Shown piece by piece: positions 12,101-23,705 of a stretch of 64,000 nucleotides of DNA. Positions within the stretch are counted from its first letter, which is position 1, and every line of letters begins with the position of its first letter. The stretch comes from Pyricularia pennisetigena (taxonomy: Eukaryota; Ascomycota; Sordariomycetes; Magnaporthales; Pyriculariaceae). The notes under the pieces were generated by a model, which made no database searches, was not told the DNA's origin, and saw only the letters and a list, made by a program, of their open reading frames with translations. The DNA is taken from assembly GCF_004337985.1 (NCBI RefSeq), contig NC_043741.1:753920-817919 (forward strand), written 5' to 3'. The position numbers were made by a program, and so were the translations under genes.

Positions 12101-12196
12101 GCCTCCGGCGGTTTTTCGTGTTTTCCCGACGGGCAAGGCGGGGAGGGCCGAGGTCGGTGGCCCGTTGGTAGCCCTCGGGAGGGTGGTGGTCGACAT
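9134..12196 (-). CDS. kipA: Kip2/KipA-type (kinesin-7) plus-end kinesin
   Basis: Three exons: 12196-11428, 11370-9368 and 9280-9134, joined across introns 11371-11427 (57 nt) and 9281-9367 (87 nt), giving 972 residues. Splicing the first intron restores YFYDNVF in the motor; the last exon adds a tail ending ALALQV. Residues 1-210 are a Ser/Pro-rich basic extension; the motor spans about 211-560 with P-loop GMTGTGKT at 293-300, switch I NARSSRSH, switch II LSLIDLAGSEK, and HINKSLLTLGTVISKL. Coiled coil follows (RYRMEIQELKSQL onward, and a second helix near IATLEKRLLQARR). KipA/Kip2 motors carry dynein, CLIP-170 and polarity markers to microtubule plus ends and keep hyphae growing straight. The start chosen is the ATG opening MSTTTLPR; the frame is open 30 codons further upstream but without an ATG that fits better. 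Confidence 0.9.
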
Positions 12197-13661
12197 CGTC
12201 GATGCGCGACGTGCTTGCGTACGTGCAGCGGCTGTAACTCTTAACAAACGTGGTTCGACGTCTGCATTCAATCGATGCGAGTTCAATCGTACAGTGCACC
12301 GGTGATCGAGTCCATTAATTTTTGTTTCGGGAGTTATGCACCCAACGGAATGGAGGCGTTGCTGTGTGCGTTGGGAACGAGCGGTCGGGCGCTGATGCAG
12401 CGCAGCGGACGGCGACTGGATGGCGGTGGTGTCGGTAAGGGCTGGGTGAAATTGAGTTGAAAGCCGCCTTGCTCGTCGCAGTGTATCTCAGGCGAGAGCC
12501 CACCGGCACAAAGGAAAGCCAGGGAGGCCCGGGGTTCGTGCCCGGTAACTAATACTGTCCAGGATGGGGTGGCCTGTATTGTAAGCGCGGAGCTCCGCTG
12601 TGGGTTTGAAACGTCGTTATGCGTGAATTAAGCCGACAGAAGTCATAAAGAACGAAAGGCCAAAAAAAAGTGGCTGGGCTGGGCTATGCTTTCTCGCTTC
12701 CCAGGGTCTCTCTCACTGACAAAAGGGACGGGAGAGTGCCCGCGGGCAAGCGGGCGAACGATTTCGAGTTCACTGGATAAGTGGACTTGTGGATGAGACA
12801 GATGAAAGTGCGACAACCAAAACGGTTCGACAATGAGCCAAGGCTGCATAGAATGAAAAAGCTGTGGCTGCTGACAGCCGACTAGGCTAGGATCGAGAGA
12901 CAAGTGAAAAAATAAAAATAAAAATAAAAAGAGTGACATACCGGCAGGATCGAGGTCGAGACGTGGTGACTTGCAGCTAACAGCAGTTCGAGACAAAACG
13001 TTCGTGCATAGATTGGGTCTAGGTAAGCTTGCGGGAAATGATGCAAACTGACCAGTCGACGGTTGCGCACGTCCGAGAAACCTTGCTAGTGTTCGTCCGT
13101 ACTTCAGATGATGATCTGGTCTTGGAGGTCCAGGTCTATTACCTGGTTTGAATCGAACACAAAGATCTGGGAAGATCAACGCAAAGTTTGGCGCAGTTCA
13201 GATCTTTTGTTGGTTCGTCAATGCTCAGGTGAAAAGGTGGTTGGGAACAATCAGAGTTGGTTCCCCAAGACTGCCGATATGATCAGTTTGGCTTGGGGGC
13301 AGTTATGGTGTCGAAGGTGGCGCGACGACGCGATAACAGACAGACGAGTCCGAAAGGGTTTAGCTACTGGATACAATCAAATTGCGAGAAGGATACGTAG
13401 TCGTTCGTAGGTGCAAACGTATGCTGTGATCGTTTACAATAGAGAACAACAACAACGTCTTTTTCCTTGAGCGATAGATTATGCCTGCGCGACGGTGCTG
13501 ATGGGAGGGGCAACGCGACTCGAGGGATAGATCAGGGTAGGTGCCGAACTAGCTATCCAAGGTAGGAAAGATGACGAGCCGACCAACTGCCCGGACTTTT
13601 TGGAGTGTTTGCTTGATTGGCAGTTTGGAGAAAGGGTGGGCAGGATCCGTCGACTAGCTAG

Positions 13662-13664
<3 letters not shown>

Positions 13665-13701
<37 letters not shown>
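13665..13701. repeat. T37 homopolymer
   Basis: Thirty-seven consecutive T in the long spacer. Confidence 0.95.
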
Positions 13702-16232
13702 CAAACCCTCTTCAAGATTCCTTGGTTACCGATACAAGGCCGTCACTCAAACCCAGTTTCACAGTCACTCAAGCCACTCACGCCCATTACAGAAACAATT
13801 TGTTTCGAGGTGGATAAATCAGATTGCACACCATTTAGCAACCAATATTTTGGCAACAACTATAATTCAAAGACCACCCGAATGCGCCATCAGATTGGAC
13901 GATGCGGTTCATCGTACAATCAAGCTAAACCAATCGAATACCTCAGAGACCGTTAAGCTTTGGGTACTTGATTTTCCTTTCTCGTCCCCTTTTTTTTCTT
14001 CTCCTGTTACTTCCAGCCTTCTTTCTTCTGCATTGCTTTTTGTTGTCATCCACGGAGACGAATTTACAAATTGCATGGTTCCGTTTCTCATCCTTGTCTG
14101 CAGAGGTCCAATTTCACAACTGCACCCTTATTTCTGCCCACTGGGGCGAAGAGTCGTCACCCCGGTTTCCTTGCGAATGACTTTTGTTTTACTCGGCGAA
14201 TGTACTTTACCCCTTTACCAACCTCGCACAAGCCCCGATTGCCCCCCCATGACCCTTGCGTCGCGTTGAATGTGGGGATCTGTGGAAGAAGGAGAAAAAA
14301 AAAATAGAGGGAAATTTGTGAGGAAGGGCAGAGAACTGCACATGCGTGTTTGGCGTGGGTTGTGTGTTTTTGTGGTGTGTTGTTATATGGTTAGGTAGGT
14401 GCGGCACTGCAACGCCGCACGGGATGATTTAATTGATGGCTGATCACTGCCAATCCGGTTGATTCTTTAGGTGTAGTGCTGTCTACAAGCTACAATTTAA
14501 TGCAAGGGACCCGGTCCGACGGGCACGCGGTGGCTGAATCACTGGGCTGGGCCACAAAACACCAAACCCCTTTTATCCTAGGACGGACGTATACAGTAGA
14601 TTGGTATGAACGGCTCAGCTTGATCTACCCCGTAGTGGCCCTTGTTAGCTAGGCCAAAGGTAGCAGCAGTTCCTTTCTGCCCTGTGGCTGGAAGGGAGAG
14701 GAGTCCTTTGTATCAGTCCCGGTCCCTGGAGCATGATCAATGATGGTGGTAATGGTCCGCACATTTACTTCTACCCTTCAAGTCTGTTCATTCTGGGGGC
14801 GGATGGTGGGATCGTAGTCGCGTACCTCGGGCCAAAGGGACGTGGTGGGTGTGCCGGTTATTATAATAGGGGTATCCACCGCATCAGAGAGATTCGCAAA
14901 TGACATGCTGAAATTGGATGCACCGGTGGCACTGTCGTCGTGGTGACACGGCCCCGGACCACACCGGGGAAGAGAGGGTACGCTTGCGTTAGCTTCACAA
15001 AGTAAAATGGTCATAGAGGAACCGAATCGACCGAGTCGAAACTCCACGATGATCCCTGGATTGGCCGGCCCGCCACTTGGATACGGGTTAGTACTACTGC
15101 TACTGGAGTAGTCCTAGCAGTTTGTACCAGCAGCGACACAACAGACAAAAAAAAGAGTAGCATCAATGCATAAGTGTCGATTTTTAGGCATGTACCACGC
15201 TGCGGGCGGCCACGAGCTGAACAATTCGTGGGGACGCTAACACTCGGGAGCGTAATTAAGGTATCAAGAAGTCTCACCACTGAAGAGTAAGAACAGCACA
15301 AGTAAGGAACAAGAAGAAAATAAAACGGTATTTGGGAGGAATCCGTCCCTGCATCCATCCCATTCCCATCACATCACACACACTTACACATGATAAGCAC
15401 ACAACCGTGCCCCTTATCCGATCTGCCCCCTCTTTTTTTTTCTGCCTCTTTTTCAGAAGCTGCTTGAATCGGCAAGTCAGGTATTTTAATACTAAGGACG
15501 ACTGAACCAGGCACAAGGAGGGAACTTTTGCCACTCACCTTGTACATCTACTGGTAATGGCGGATTGATTACTCAAAATACGAGGCTGAGACGTCAAAAG
15601 GCTTCTTCTATTTTTGCCTCCTCCTTTGTTTTGCATCCAAGGTTAAGATTTCATTCTCGTGTGTTCAATATTTAGGTGAAATCAATAGAACAGAACAGAA
15701 TGGCATGATACGCGCGGGAATAAACCACCGTTCGCTTCAGGGCTGTTGGTGTTGGTTCGAATAGATGCATGGTGGACAGTGACTAAAGGCAGTGACAATG
15801 CATTGCAGGAAAGGAACCCGTTGCGTTTTTGTTTTGTGGATACCACCTGCCGGCTGCGACCCTGTGATAGATAGGTGCAGAGGTGGCTTGTTGGGATGGG
15901 TTGCACGGATTAGCCCACGATGTACAAGGACAAAGTGGGACCCATTGCACCCCGCCAGCCAACCACAAGGATAGCTCCCCTTGCTCCCCTTTGGCTTGGC
16001 TCTCTGCTAACGATCAACAAGTTTCTGCAACGGTACAGGATACGACGTTGCAACTGTGATCAAGGCTGCAGATTGACTCTTTTGGGAAAGATGGACAAGA
16101 GAAGTTTGGTTCACTTAGATGAGCGAATTTTAAAAAAATGCGAAAGTACGTAGTGAAGAAGAAGAAATTCGCTTGACCCTGAACGGGCGACCCCAGCATT
16201 TCCCTAGTTTTTGGTTTGGTTCGATCAAACGC

Positions 16233-16256
16233 AAAAAAAAAAAAAAAAAAAAAAAA
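16233..16256. repeat. A24 homopolymer
   Basis: Twenty-four consecutive A in the long spacer. Confidence 0.95.
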
Positions 16257-17724
16257 TGACAGACGCAAGTAATGATGCGTGCAGGAGAGGAGCGGTTCGT
16301 TCAACGGCGTCACTGTCTTGGTTCCATTGTTCCGAGGGGTCCCCGAGGAAGATAAGGCAGGGTGCAGGGTTGAGCTTGCAGAAAGTTACCGTACAGAGAA
16401 AGAAGGGCATTAAAGAGAATAAAAAAAAAAAAAAAAAAGATCTCCGCAACTCGTCTGCCTCGAGAACCTTTTTTGCACCAAGCTCTGACCATATAATGAT
16501 CCCTACACAAGACACCTTAGGTGAGTGGGCTGAGGCTGGGGTTTTTTGAAGGGTATTAATGGGCCGATCCTCGGAATTTATGCAACATGAAAGCCATGCG
16601 GCCTAAGACTGGACCGTTCCCGCTGCCTAAATCCCCAAGCGACGAGCGGCCGGGCGACGGCGATGCCACTAGTTCTGTAACCATTTTTTTTTTTTTTTCG
16701 CCGATTGCTCCCTCCTTCGTCAATTCCTCCCTTTTCGTACTGTATGATTTACTACGGATTCAGCAATTCAGCTGCGAAGTCGGGTCACGTCTGTGCGGAC
16801 TGACTGGCTCAGAAAGCTGGTGGTCCAAGATCTGTTCGCCCAAGGAGAGGGGGAAGGGAGGTCTGGTTCGCCGGCTAGCAATCCGATTTCCGAAGCTACT
16901 ACAAGTGTGTCATGGGCTCGGTACTCGGTAATCTACGTCGAGTCTTTGATGGTGCACAAATATGATAGTCCGAGTCGTGGTAGAAACAAGAATTATACCT
17001 ATTAATACTTTATCGAGCGCCGACAAAAGGCAGGGCTTGTTTTTGTCTGTGTGTCTTTTTTTACTTTGGTTTCCCACCCTCCCTTTTTTTTTTTTATGAT
17101 TTAACTCGTTAGACTTTCGGATCAAACAACCGCTTCTTACCATTCCATTCTTTTTGGGGAAGAGGGAGCCAACAAAGTCATTAAATCGGAGATGAATTAC
17201 CTCCGAATGAAACACGCAATAAAGTATCAAATGGGCTGCTTTCCCTTTTTGGTTGCTTTGTTACTTCTTTCTCGTCCCGCCCTTTGTGCCATTACTATGG
17301 TGGTAGGGGTAAGAACCAACGCCCTTGTACAGTTGTGGGCAGCGCGCGGGGCTGGGGGGTTTGCTTGTTTTTAGTAATATTTCCCATCAGGCTGTGAAGT
17401 ACTACGTGTAGGCTGCGATTTTGAAATATTCCCAAAAACAGGGGATTGCTGCGTAATTACGCAAAGTTCAACACTGTGCCGGGGTGTCGAATTTTGCGCC
17501 TGAAACCAGGGTAGACTGTGAGATTTGCACCCGGTGTTTCTTTCTTTCTTTCTTTTGCTTATTTTCCGTGTGGTGATTACATCTGTACCCAATACGCCTT
17601 ATGCAGCTATTTTCATCCGTTAAATAACCCGGCTTGCCGTCTTGATCGTATGCACGTTCTTTTTGTTGCAGATCTCCAAACAAATGCCGACATCGAGAGA
17701 AAACCACCTTGACTCGGGAGCCTT

Positions 17725-17729
17725 NNNNN
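17725..17729. other. Assembly gap (NNNNN)
   Basis: Five N, likely a placeholder for a gap of unknown size. Any feature spanning it, and the apparent spacer length, are uncertain. Confidence 0.99.
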
Positions 17730-18346
17730 AGATAAATTTCTCCCATTGTGGGAACCAGCTACCTCCCTGGCGCCAAGTTTGCCTCTCTCACCACGAACAG
17801 GGATATTCCAACCGCCTTTTTGCTACAGGTTGCTGCTGTGATGTACGTTGGCTGTTCAAAATTGTGCAGCAAACTTGCCTCGGACAGAAGGAGGAATAAC
17901 AAAAGAAGAGCAAGGATAAAACTAAGAATAAAATTTGGAAGGTAAAGAATAAAAAAATCAAGCCCAATAGCACAAAACGAACGGTTGGGTTGTGCCACAT
18001 TTACTTTGCTTCTCTGCAAAGAAGCCGCATGTCACCGAGTACGAGGGCGGCAGGGACGGGTTCGGTAATTTTGCCCTTGATGATTTGTGTATGTTGGTCC
18101 ATGTATACGGGCCGAGTGTGGCTATAGTCGGGCCTGTGTTACATCGTGAATCCTCATGTACGGAAGATCCCTTGTCGATCATACAACACCTTAGATATGA
18201 TATATGCAGTGGTCTAAATTGTATCAAGGGCTAATATAAGTGTCACCGGGTATTGTGTTTACTTTTGTTGTCTATGCGTCGAAACCGTTTTAAAATAGCT
18301 TCATCTAGCTGCAGTCTCATCGGTTCTATTTGAGCTGCCGTTTTTG

Positions 18347-18378
18347 GCAGCAGCAGCATCAGCAGCAGCAGCAGCAGA
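18347..18378. repeat. CAG/CAT trinucleotide repeat
   Basis: An imperfect GCA/CAG triplet array, with one CAT interruption, about 180 bases beyond the stop codon of the STK19-like gene. It probably lies in its 3' flank or 3' UTR. Confidence 0.9.
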
Positions 18379-18558
18379 CACCGACGTCAACCATGCAGAG
18401 AAACAGGATTGAACCAAGTTAGGTATTTTTTGGCTTTGCAAGCCAGTATGTGAATTGTCAAAGCATTGTCGGACAGCATGCCGCTGGAACAACCTCTAAA
18501 ACATGGTAGTCATCATATTCCATTCATCGTATATCCTTCCGCGTTCACAACCTCGTCC

Positions 18559-19830
18559 CTAACTCGCAAGCAACCTTACCCCTCGTCCGACGCTGCCCGT
18601 CTCAAAAACCTCGGCCATCCCAGCCCCGATCGCCTCGGCGAGCACCCACTCGAACTCCAAGCCCAAAAAGTCCCGCCACCGCCTCGTGCGCCCGGGTAGC
18701 GTGCCGACCTTTTCGCCGCGCGCCAGCCGCACCGCCTCCTGCACGCCGCCGCCCTTTGCCGTCCCGCCCTCCCACTTCTCCCTAAGCAGGTACTCGGGCG
18801 CCTCGCGGTGCGGCAGCCGCGCCAGCAGCGTCTTGAAGTGCTCCAGCGCCGCCGTCGCCAGCTTGAGAAACGCTCCGGCCCCGGGCACGGCGATCCGATA
18901 CTCTGTCGCCGTCGCCCCGGTCCCGGCCGACCACGGAGAACCAGCGCCTCCCCTGCCAGTAGCGTGCTCGCGCGCCCCTCCCTGGCCACCCACCGCCCCG
19001 ATCGTCCCGGACGGCGCCCTCGCCACGGTGGCGAGCGACAGCAGCGTGGTCCTGTCCTCCGGCCGCGAGAAGATGCCGTCCGCAGCCGCACGGCCCTGCA
19101 CAGCGCTGGTGAGAAACCCCGCGCGGAACAGCCTCTCAACCTGCGCGCCGCCGAGCCCAGAGTCCGGTCCAGCCATGACGGTCGCGGCGCCGGGACGATC
19201 CCTCAACAGCGCCACGTAAGCCTCGCGCATGCCGTCGTCCAGCCCCTGCGCCCGCCGCACCAGCGCCTCGTAGTCGGCCGCCAGGACCAGGACCTCCCCC
19301 GCGGCGCCCCTGCTGGGCACCTCGACTCTCCTGAGGACGCCGGCGCGGACCAGCTCGACCGTCTCGCGCTCGACGGCGGTCGGCGTGGCGGTCAGGAGGG
19401 CCTGGACGTGGGCGGCCGAGACAACGGGCGGGATGCCCTCCCTCCTGGACGCGATGGTCATGCGGAGCGCCGACGAGATGCCGCGCATGGGGAGGGGCGC
19501 AAACATGTTTTCCCGGGCGTGCCGCACCGCCTGTGGGACGTCGCGCAGCCGAAGGTCCGTGGTCAGGGCTGCGACGAGGCCGTGATCGTCGAGCGGGTGG
19601 TTGAGGATCTCCTGGTCGTCATCGTCTTCGTCATGGTGGTGGCGGCTTGGCGTCCGGGTTGGCGTCGGTTGCTTTTCAGACGAACCTCCAGACGAGGGCT
19701 TCCTGCGTTGCAGATTTGTTGGCCATGGTAAGGAGGAGGAGGAGGAAGAGCCGCTCGCTGACCTCGATGAAGATGGGCTTTGTTTCTTCTTGACACGGTT
19801 CGAGTCGCCAAGAATTGATCGCAGGCTCAT
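18559..19830 (-). CDS. STK19-family winged-helix protein (so-called serine/threonine kinase 19)
   Basis: Single-exon frame of 423 residues. The N-terminal 75 residues are low-complexity Ser/Pro with an acidic patch (DEDDDDQE). From about residue 85 to the end it matches fungal Stk19 proteins: ALRMTIASRREGIPPVVS, a Tyr/Arg block around ADYEALVRRA, a late block HFKTLLARLPHREAPEYLLR, and the terminal FLGLEFEWVLAEAIGAGM...FETGSVGRGVRLL. STK19 is now regarded as a nuclear tandem winged-helix DNA-binding protein acting in transcription-coupled repair rather than a kinase; no protein-kinase motifs (HRD, DFG) are present here, which agrees. The GTAAGG near the C terminus resembles a splice donor, but the unspliced end matches the family. 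GC content is much higher than in the flanking spacers. Confidence 0.8.
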   Translation of the reverse strand: MSLRSILGDSNRVKKKQSPSSSRSASGSSSSSSLPWPTNLQRRKPSSGGSSEKQPTPTRTPSRHHHDEDDDDQEILNHPLDDHGLVAALTTDLRLRDVPQAVRHARENMFAPLPMRGISSALRMTIASRREGIPPVVSAAHVQALLTATPTAVERETVELVRAGVLRRVEVPSRGAAGEVLVLAADYEALVRRAQGLDDGMREAYVALLRDRPGAATVMAGPDSGLGGAQVERLFRAGFLTSAVQGRAAADGIFSRPEDRTTLLSLATVARAPSGTIGAVGGQGGAREHATGRGGAGSPWSAGTGATATEYRIAVPGAGAFLKLATAALEHFKTLLARLPHREAPEYLLREKWEGGTAKGGGVQEAVRLARGEKVGTLPGRTRRWRDFLGLEFEWVLAEAIGAGMAEVFETGSVGRGVRLLAS

Positions 19831-20505
19831 GTCAGCTCAAGTCGGTCGCAGGTCGTAAAGATGCGAACAAATCAAGACGGCAAAACATGGAAGCCCCGCG
19901 ACAACAAGTAAAATACTCGGTCGATTTTTTATGATGCAGAAGCAACATGTGACAGTTGGAGTTGAGGATGACAGCTTCAGCTGCCGAGTGCAGCAAGTGG
20001 TGGCGAGTCGGTTGGGTTTGGTGGGTAGGAATGACTAATTCTCCTTTGCCACCAGGAAGCGGTCCTTCCAGCGGTTAGTGAGTTAGTACAGCAGAACCGA
20101 CCATCAAGGTAAGCAATCTGGTGAACATGGCCGCATATGGAAATGTTGGTGGCATACCTAATAGACAGACTGAAACCAAAGGAAGAAAAAAACCATTATC
20201 AAGAGGACAATAATTTTTAATATCTGCTGAATTTAACCATATTAACGCACGTCTTTACTGAGTAAACCCAATCCGGCTCAATTACACCGTGGCATGTATC
20301 AGTGACAGATCGTGTTATTTACACACATATATATATACTAACGCGCATGCCAACCGAAAGATATGAAGAGAATAGAAGCACAAACCCAGCAGCAATTTTT
20401 TACATGTAGATAAATTCACAAGTCACAAGCCTCCACATGAGAAAAAGCATCTCTTCTTATCCACAAGAACATATGGCATAATCCCACAACAAGACAAGCA
20501 CACCA
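19831..20505. other. Intergenic spacer
   Basis: It holds the promoter of the STK19-like gene and the 3' flank of the broken AAA+ gene. AT-rich, with a short TA run near 20326-20338. No coding signal. Confidence 0.6.
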
Positions 20506-22331
20506 TCACTCCTCATCCACCAACTCCCCAGCACGCCGTCCCTTCAGCATGCGCTTCAAAAACTCGAGCAGCTCCTTGGTCGAGACCTGCAGCCTTGCAT
20601 ACTTCTGCCCCCTCCTGCCCTCCCTGCAGTACACCTCTCCGACGATCTCGGCCGCCAGCGTCTCGATGTCTCTCCCGTTGGGCTAGCTTTTGATAAGATC
20701 TGCTCAGCAACCTTTTTGGCCTGCTCGCTGGCAGTGAAGTTGACAGAAGTGAGCTTCGCCTCCACCATCTTGATCAACTCAGGAGGGTCATAATCCGGAA
20801 ACTCGAACGCTTCGTCAGGAGAGAACCTGGTGCGCAGTCCCCGGTGACATTTGTCAAACATGTCACGCAAGCCCTGAGCCTCTCCCGCGAGGAATATGCG
20901 GTCGCCATCCTGGCCCGAGGACGCGAACGCGTCGTTGGCAAGCGTGTCTGTGATTGAAAAGAGCGGCCGGTCTTTTCTGTCGGAGTCTGCAGAGGCGCTA
21001 CTCGAAGCATCTAGACATAGTTTGGAAGCGTTATCGATGATGAGGACTTTGCCCTCCCCGGCGATAAGTGTCTCGTGCGTCTTTTCAATGGCAAAGGCGC
21101 TGCTGAAACTTATCAAGTCCCTTGGGTCCTTGCAAACCACTTCTTTATTATACCCCAGACCCAAATCGATCAAAACATGACCAAACAGTTTCGCCGCTGT
21201 TGTCTTGCCTGTTCCCGGTTGGCCCAAGAAGGCGCGGTCGAGGTTGACCTTGATCCGTTCCTTGCCTTGCAGCTCGAAATCATAGATTGCTCGGCCAAGG
21301 TCCATAGGCTCCTCGATGGCCTCTTTGAACACTTTCAATCCGGCCATTGCCTTGATTTCGCGGTATGCTTTGCTCGTCTCCCGCAAGTCTGCGGGTGGGG
21401 GACCGAGAAGATCTTCCTTTGTGAGGAGAAAATCATCTGGAGGATCTTCTTGCTTTCCGCACTTACTCCATTCGATACGGTCGCGATGTAGCCTTACGGC
21501 CTGACAATGAACCACCTTTTGCAACGGCTTCTTGACGGTATCAAGATTCTCAAACGAATGTTTTTCTCGATCCTGCCCTATCCTCGCGGCAAGAATCCGT
21601 GGTTAGGGCCTGTCGATGCCACCCTCAACATTCAGCCCTTTCTTCTTGATTAACTTAGTCAAATGGGCCTGGAGCTCGCGGTCAGGATAGTCATTTAGTT
21701 CGATATCCCCTGCATTCGTTAGGCCACTTGGATGACTTTTCATAGTCGAAGCCCATCTCTTTTCACATTGTGTCAAAGAGGCGTCTTATGAGACGATCGT
21801 CTGCTCGCACCTCTTGGGCCTTTCAATCGCGAATCGGTCCTAAACCAAAGATCCAATCATAATGGATGCCAATCGCCGGGATTCTACGTTACCAACGCCT
21901 GTATTGTCCTGCACATTCCATACAATGGCGTTTCCAGGTAAATCCTCGCCCCGTCTGCGCCTGGCATCGATGACGGCGTTGTCCTGGAGAAGCTCAGATT
22001 TGACTTGCTCCAGTTCAATCAGACACATTGCCTTATCGAGCGCCTTGCTGTCGGCTTTCGGCCGATCCGAAGCGGCTTCCACTGTTTTTACCTCCTCGCT
22101 CGATGTGGTAGCGTTGGAATGGTCAGTGTTTTGTGCTCTGTCCTGAGGCTTGACCCCATCCTGCGGATCTTGTGAATTCGGTCTCAGAGGGTTCTCTATG
22201 GCGGGCGCACTTTCATCATCCAAGGGCACCTTCGAATCTGAACCTGTGTGCGCGGACGACAAACTCTGTTGCGCGTTGCTGGCGGCCACTTCACCATGGT
22301 TTTGAACTGAATTCTGATTTGAGTCAGCCAT
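20506..22331 (-). pseudogene. CbbX/SpoVK-type AAA+ ATPase, disabled
   Basis: Reading leftward from the ATG at 22329-22331, one frame gives a low-complexity N terminus, an IELEQVKSELLQ helix and TGVGNVESRRL, then a protein-like sequence broken by in-frame stops at 21840-21842 (TAG), 21786-21788 (TAA) and 21603-21605 (TAA). The same frame continues past each stop with family sequence (NAGDIELNDYPDRELQAHL; PRILAARIG; DDFLLTKEDLLGPPPADLRE). The AAA domain keeps Walker A (FLGQPGTGKTTAAKLFG), but the Walker B end reads KVLIIDNASKL, with Asn where DD/DE is expected. Near 20690 a one-base loss shifts the frame; the new frame runs from DIETLAAEIVGEVY to a stop at 20506-20508. Such proteins are a large fungal family of unknown role. 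No splice sites explain the stops, so I call it a pseudogene. Confidence 0.8.
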
Positions 22332-23222
22332 GCCGTATCCTTCCTCAATAGAATATCATTTCTAGTTCTGAGCGGCTGTGAGCGAGCATCGTGTGCAGCA
22401 ATGTGCCGTCCTAAAGCGTAGGGAGAACAGCTACTTTGTTAGTCGAGTGTGCCAAGCTACAGCGAAAGCGGAGCGGCCACAGCATTACCAACATTGCCCG
22501 GTATATCATTGTCTGGCGTCTACTGTGCGAGAATGAAATTTAAGAAAATGACTAGTCAGGCATGGTATACTCCCGCTCGCTGGGTCCAGGGGCCAGGCTG
22601 CTGCGTTAGCATGGGTTCATTGCCTTCGAGACATTCACCGCGAACCAACAACCAAGTCCAGACCGAACTGTAGGGAGGTGATTTGACTGGAAATAGGTAA
22701 GAGCACCGAGAGGATTTAATTCAGTGGAGCAAATATTCTGCATCTGCATAAGCACGATCCCCACAGTAGGCAGCAAAGTTATAGTGTGATATCGTGCAAG
22801 TAGTCCATACAAACTATATGGGACAAATCGTTGGCGTTGGCATCATGGAAGCTGAGAAGTGACCCCTGTCTGCTCCGCTGTCAATCCAAAGCTGTGGACT
22901 ATGGCTGCATCAATGCCATACCATCGCTGTAGCCTGCCTGGCCGACCATCAAACTGACAGGATGCTCGATACTGTATGTATGGCAGTGATCAGGTATAGG
23001 CAAGACACAGCGCGCACTAGTGTAATAAGCCTAATGAGCCTGCCTGATGTTCGCTCCTGGTTGAGCCAAGTGTATTGTTGGCTGAGGAAGTGACAGTATG
23101 TTGATCCTTCGGAAAGTAACTCTATATTTTGTCTCTCTTGTTCTCGAAAGGCGACCCGCAGTGTTCGCTCATCATCACCCGTCTCGCGGGCCGCCCCAGA
23201 ACCAGCGCCGTTTTTAAAGATG
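22332..23222. other. Spacer inside the decay island
   Basis: It lies between two AAA-derived remnants on the same strand. Frames are short and I could not match either remnant into it. It may contain heavily decayed coding sequence. Confidence 0.5.
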
Positions 23223-23705
23223 TTAAACTCGTTCTCCACGACCCTTTTCGCCCGTCAGTAGTAGTCGCAGGATGCCGCTCCGTTGTGCTGAACTTGAAAG
23301 ATCGAGGTGGATCCGCTCAGGTGCGCGACGCAGAACGGCCGGGTCGAGATCAGTTGGCCTATTGGTGGCAAGCATGACAAAGGATGAATCGAGCCCGTTC
23401 ATCAGTCTGTCCCATTCAATGAGGAACTGTTTCAGCATGGCGCGGATATGGCGCCTCTCGCCGGCCTTGCGGTTCCCGAGCATCGCGTCGGCCTCATCGA
23501 TGAATATGATGCATGAATGAAGTTTGCGTGCCAGCGAGAATAGCGCCTGTATTACCTTCTCATCATCGCCATGACACTTTTGAAAGATCTCGGCCGTTGG
23601 GGCACAGATCATATTAAAGCCAAACTCGCGCGCTGTCGCTTTGGCGAGCAGACTTTTCCCTGTTCCAGGAGGCCCAAAATGGAAACGGCGAGGGAGCATC
23701 CGCAA
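23223..23705 (-). pseudogene. Orphan AAA+ domain fragment (Msp1/ATAD1-like)
   Basis: An open stretch of about 160 codons encodes most of one AAA module: Walker A GPPGTGKSLLAKATAREFGF, Walker B CIIFIDEADAM, a basic loop GNRKAGERRHIRAML, sensor 1 FVMLATNRPTDLDPAVLRR, and ERIHLDL. The order and motifs resemble meiotic-clade AAA proteins such as Msp1/ATAD1, which extract proteins from membranes. The homology stops abruptly after ILRLLLTGEKG; the small helical subdomain and any N-terminal domain are missing, and no ATG fits a full protein. It could be a relic of a larger gene or an exon whose partners have decayed. It is not part of the neighbouring CbbX-type pseudogene, whose own ATG lies 890 bases further on. 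Confidence 0.7.

Larger units (their letters stand above)
12197..18558. other. 6.3 kb gene-free stretch upstream of the kinesin gene
   Basis: I find no gene here on either strand. Reading frames are short and low in coding character. It contains T37 at 13665-13701, A24 at 16233-16256, A-rich tracts near 16421-16438 and T14 at 16684-16698, an AAAAAT repeat at 12907-12930, a TTTC repeat near 17537-17557, and a 5-N assembly gap at 17725-17729. The left end must hold the kinesin promoter; the right end is the 3' flank of the STK19 gene. An unannotated noncoding transcript or an intron-rich gene cannot be excluded. Confidence 0.5.

Noticed and set aside
13120..13240. Possible tRNA on the minus strand (TGTTCGATTCA resembles a B box)
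   Set aside because: No A box at the right distance and no acceptor or anticodon stem could be formed.
18301..18492. Possible extra 3' exon of the STK19-like gene, via a GTAAGG donor
   Set aside because: The unspliced C terminus already ends as fungal Stk19 proteins do; the downstream frame is an Ala run from the CAG repeat.
18808..19731. 307-codon plus-strand frame opposite the STK19-like gene
   Set aside because: It is a GC-rich shadow: the minus-strand frame carries the family motifs, while this one is a low-complexity Arg/Pro/Gln product without known motifs.
20670..20700. Short intron to explain the frameshift in the CbbX-type AAA+ gene
   Set aside because: The only GT-AG pair in place would make an intron of about 30 nt, too short for a fungal intron, and it would not explain the three upstream stops.
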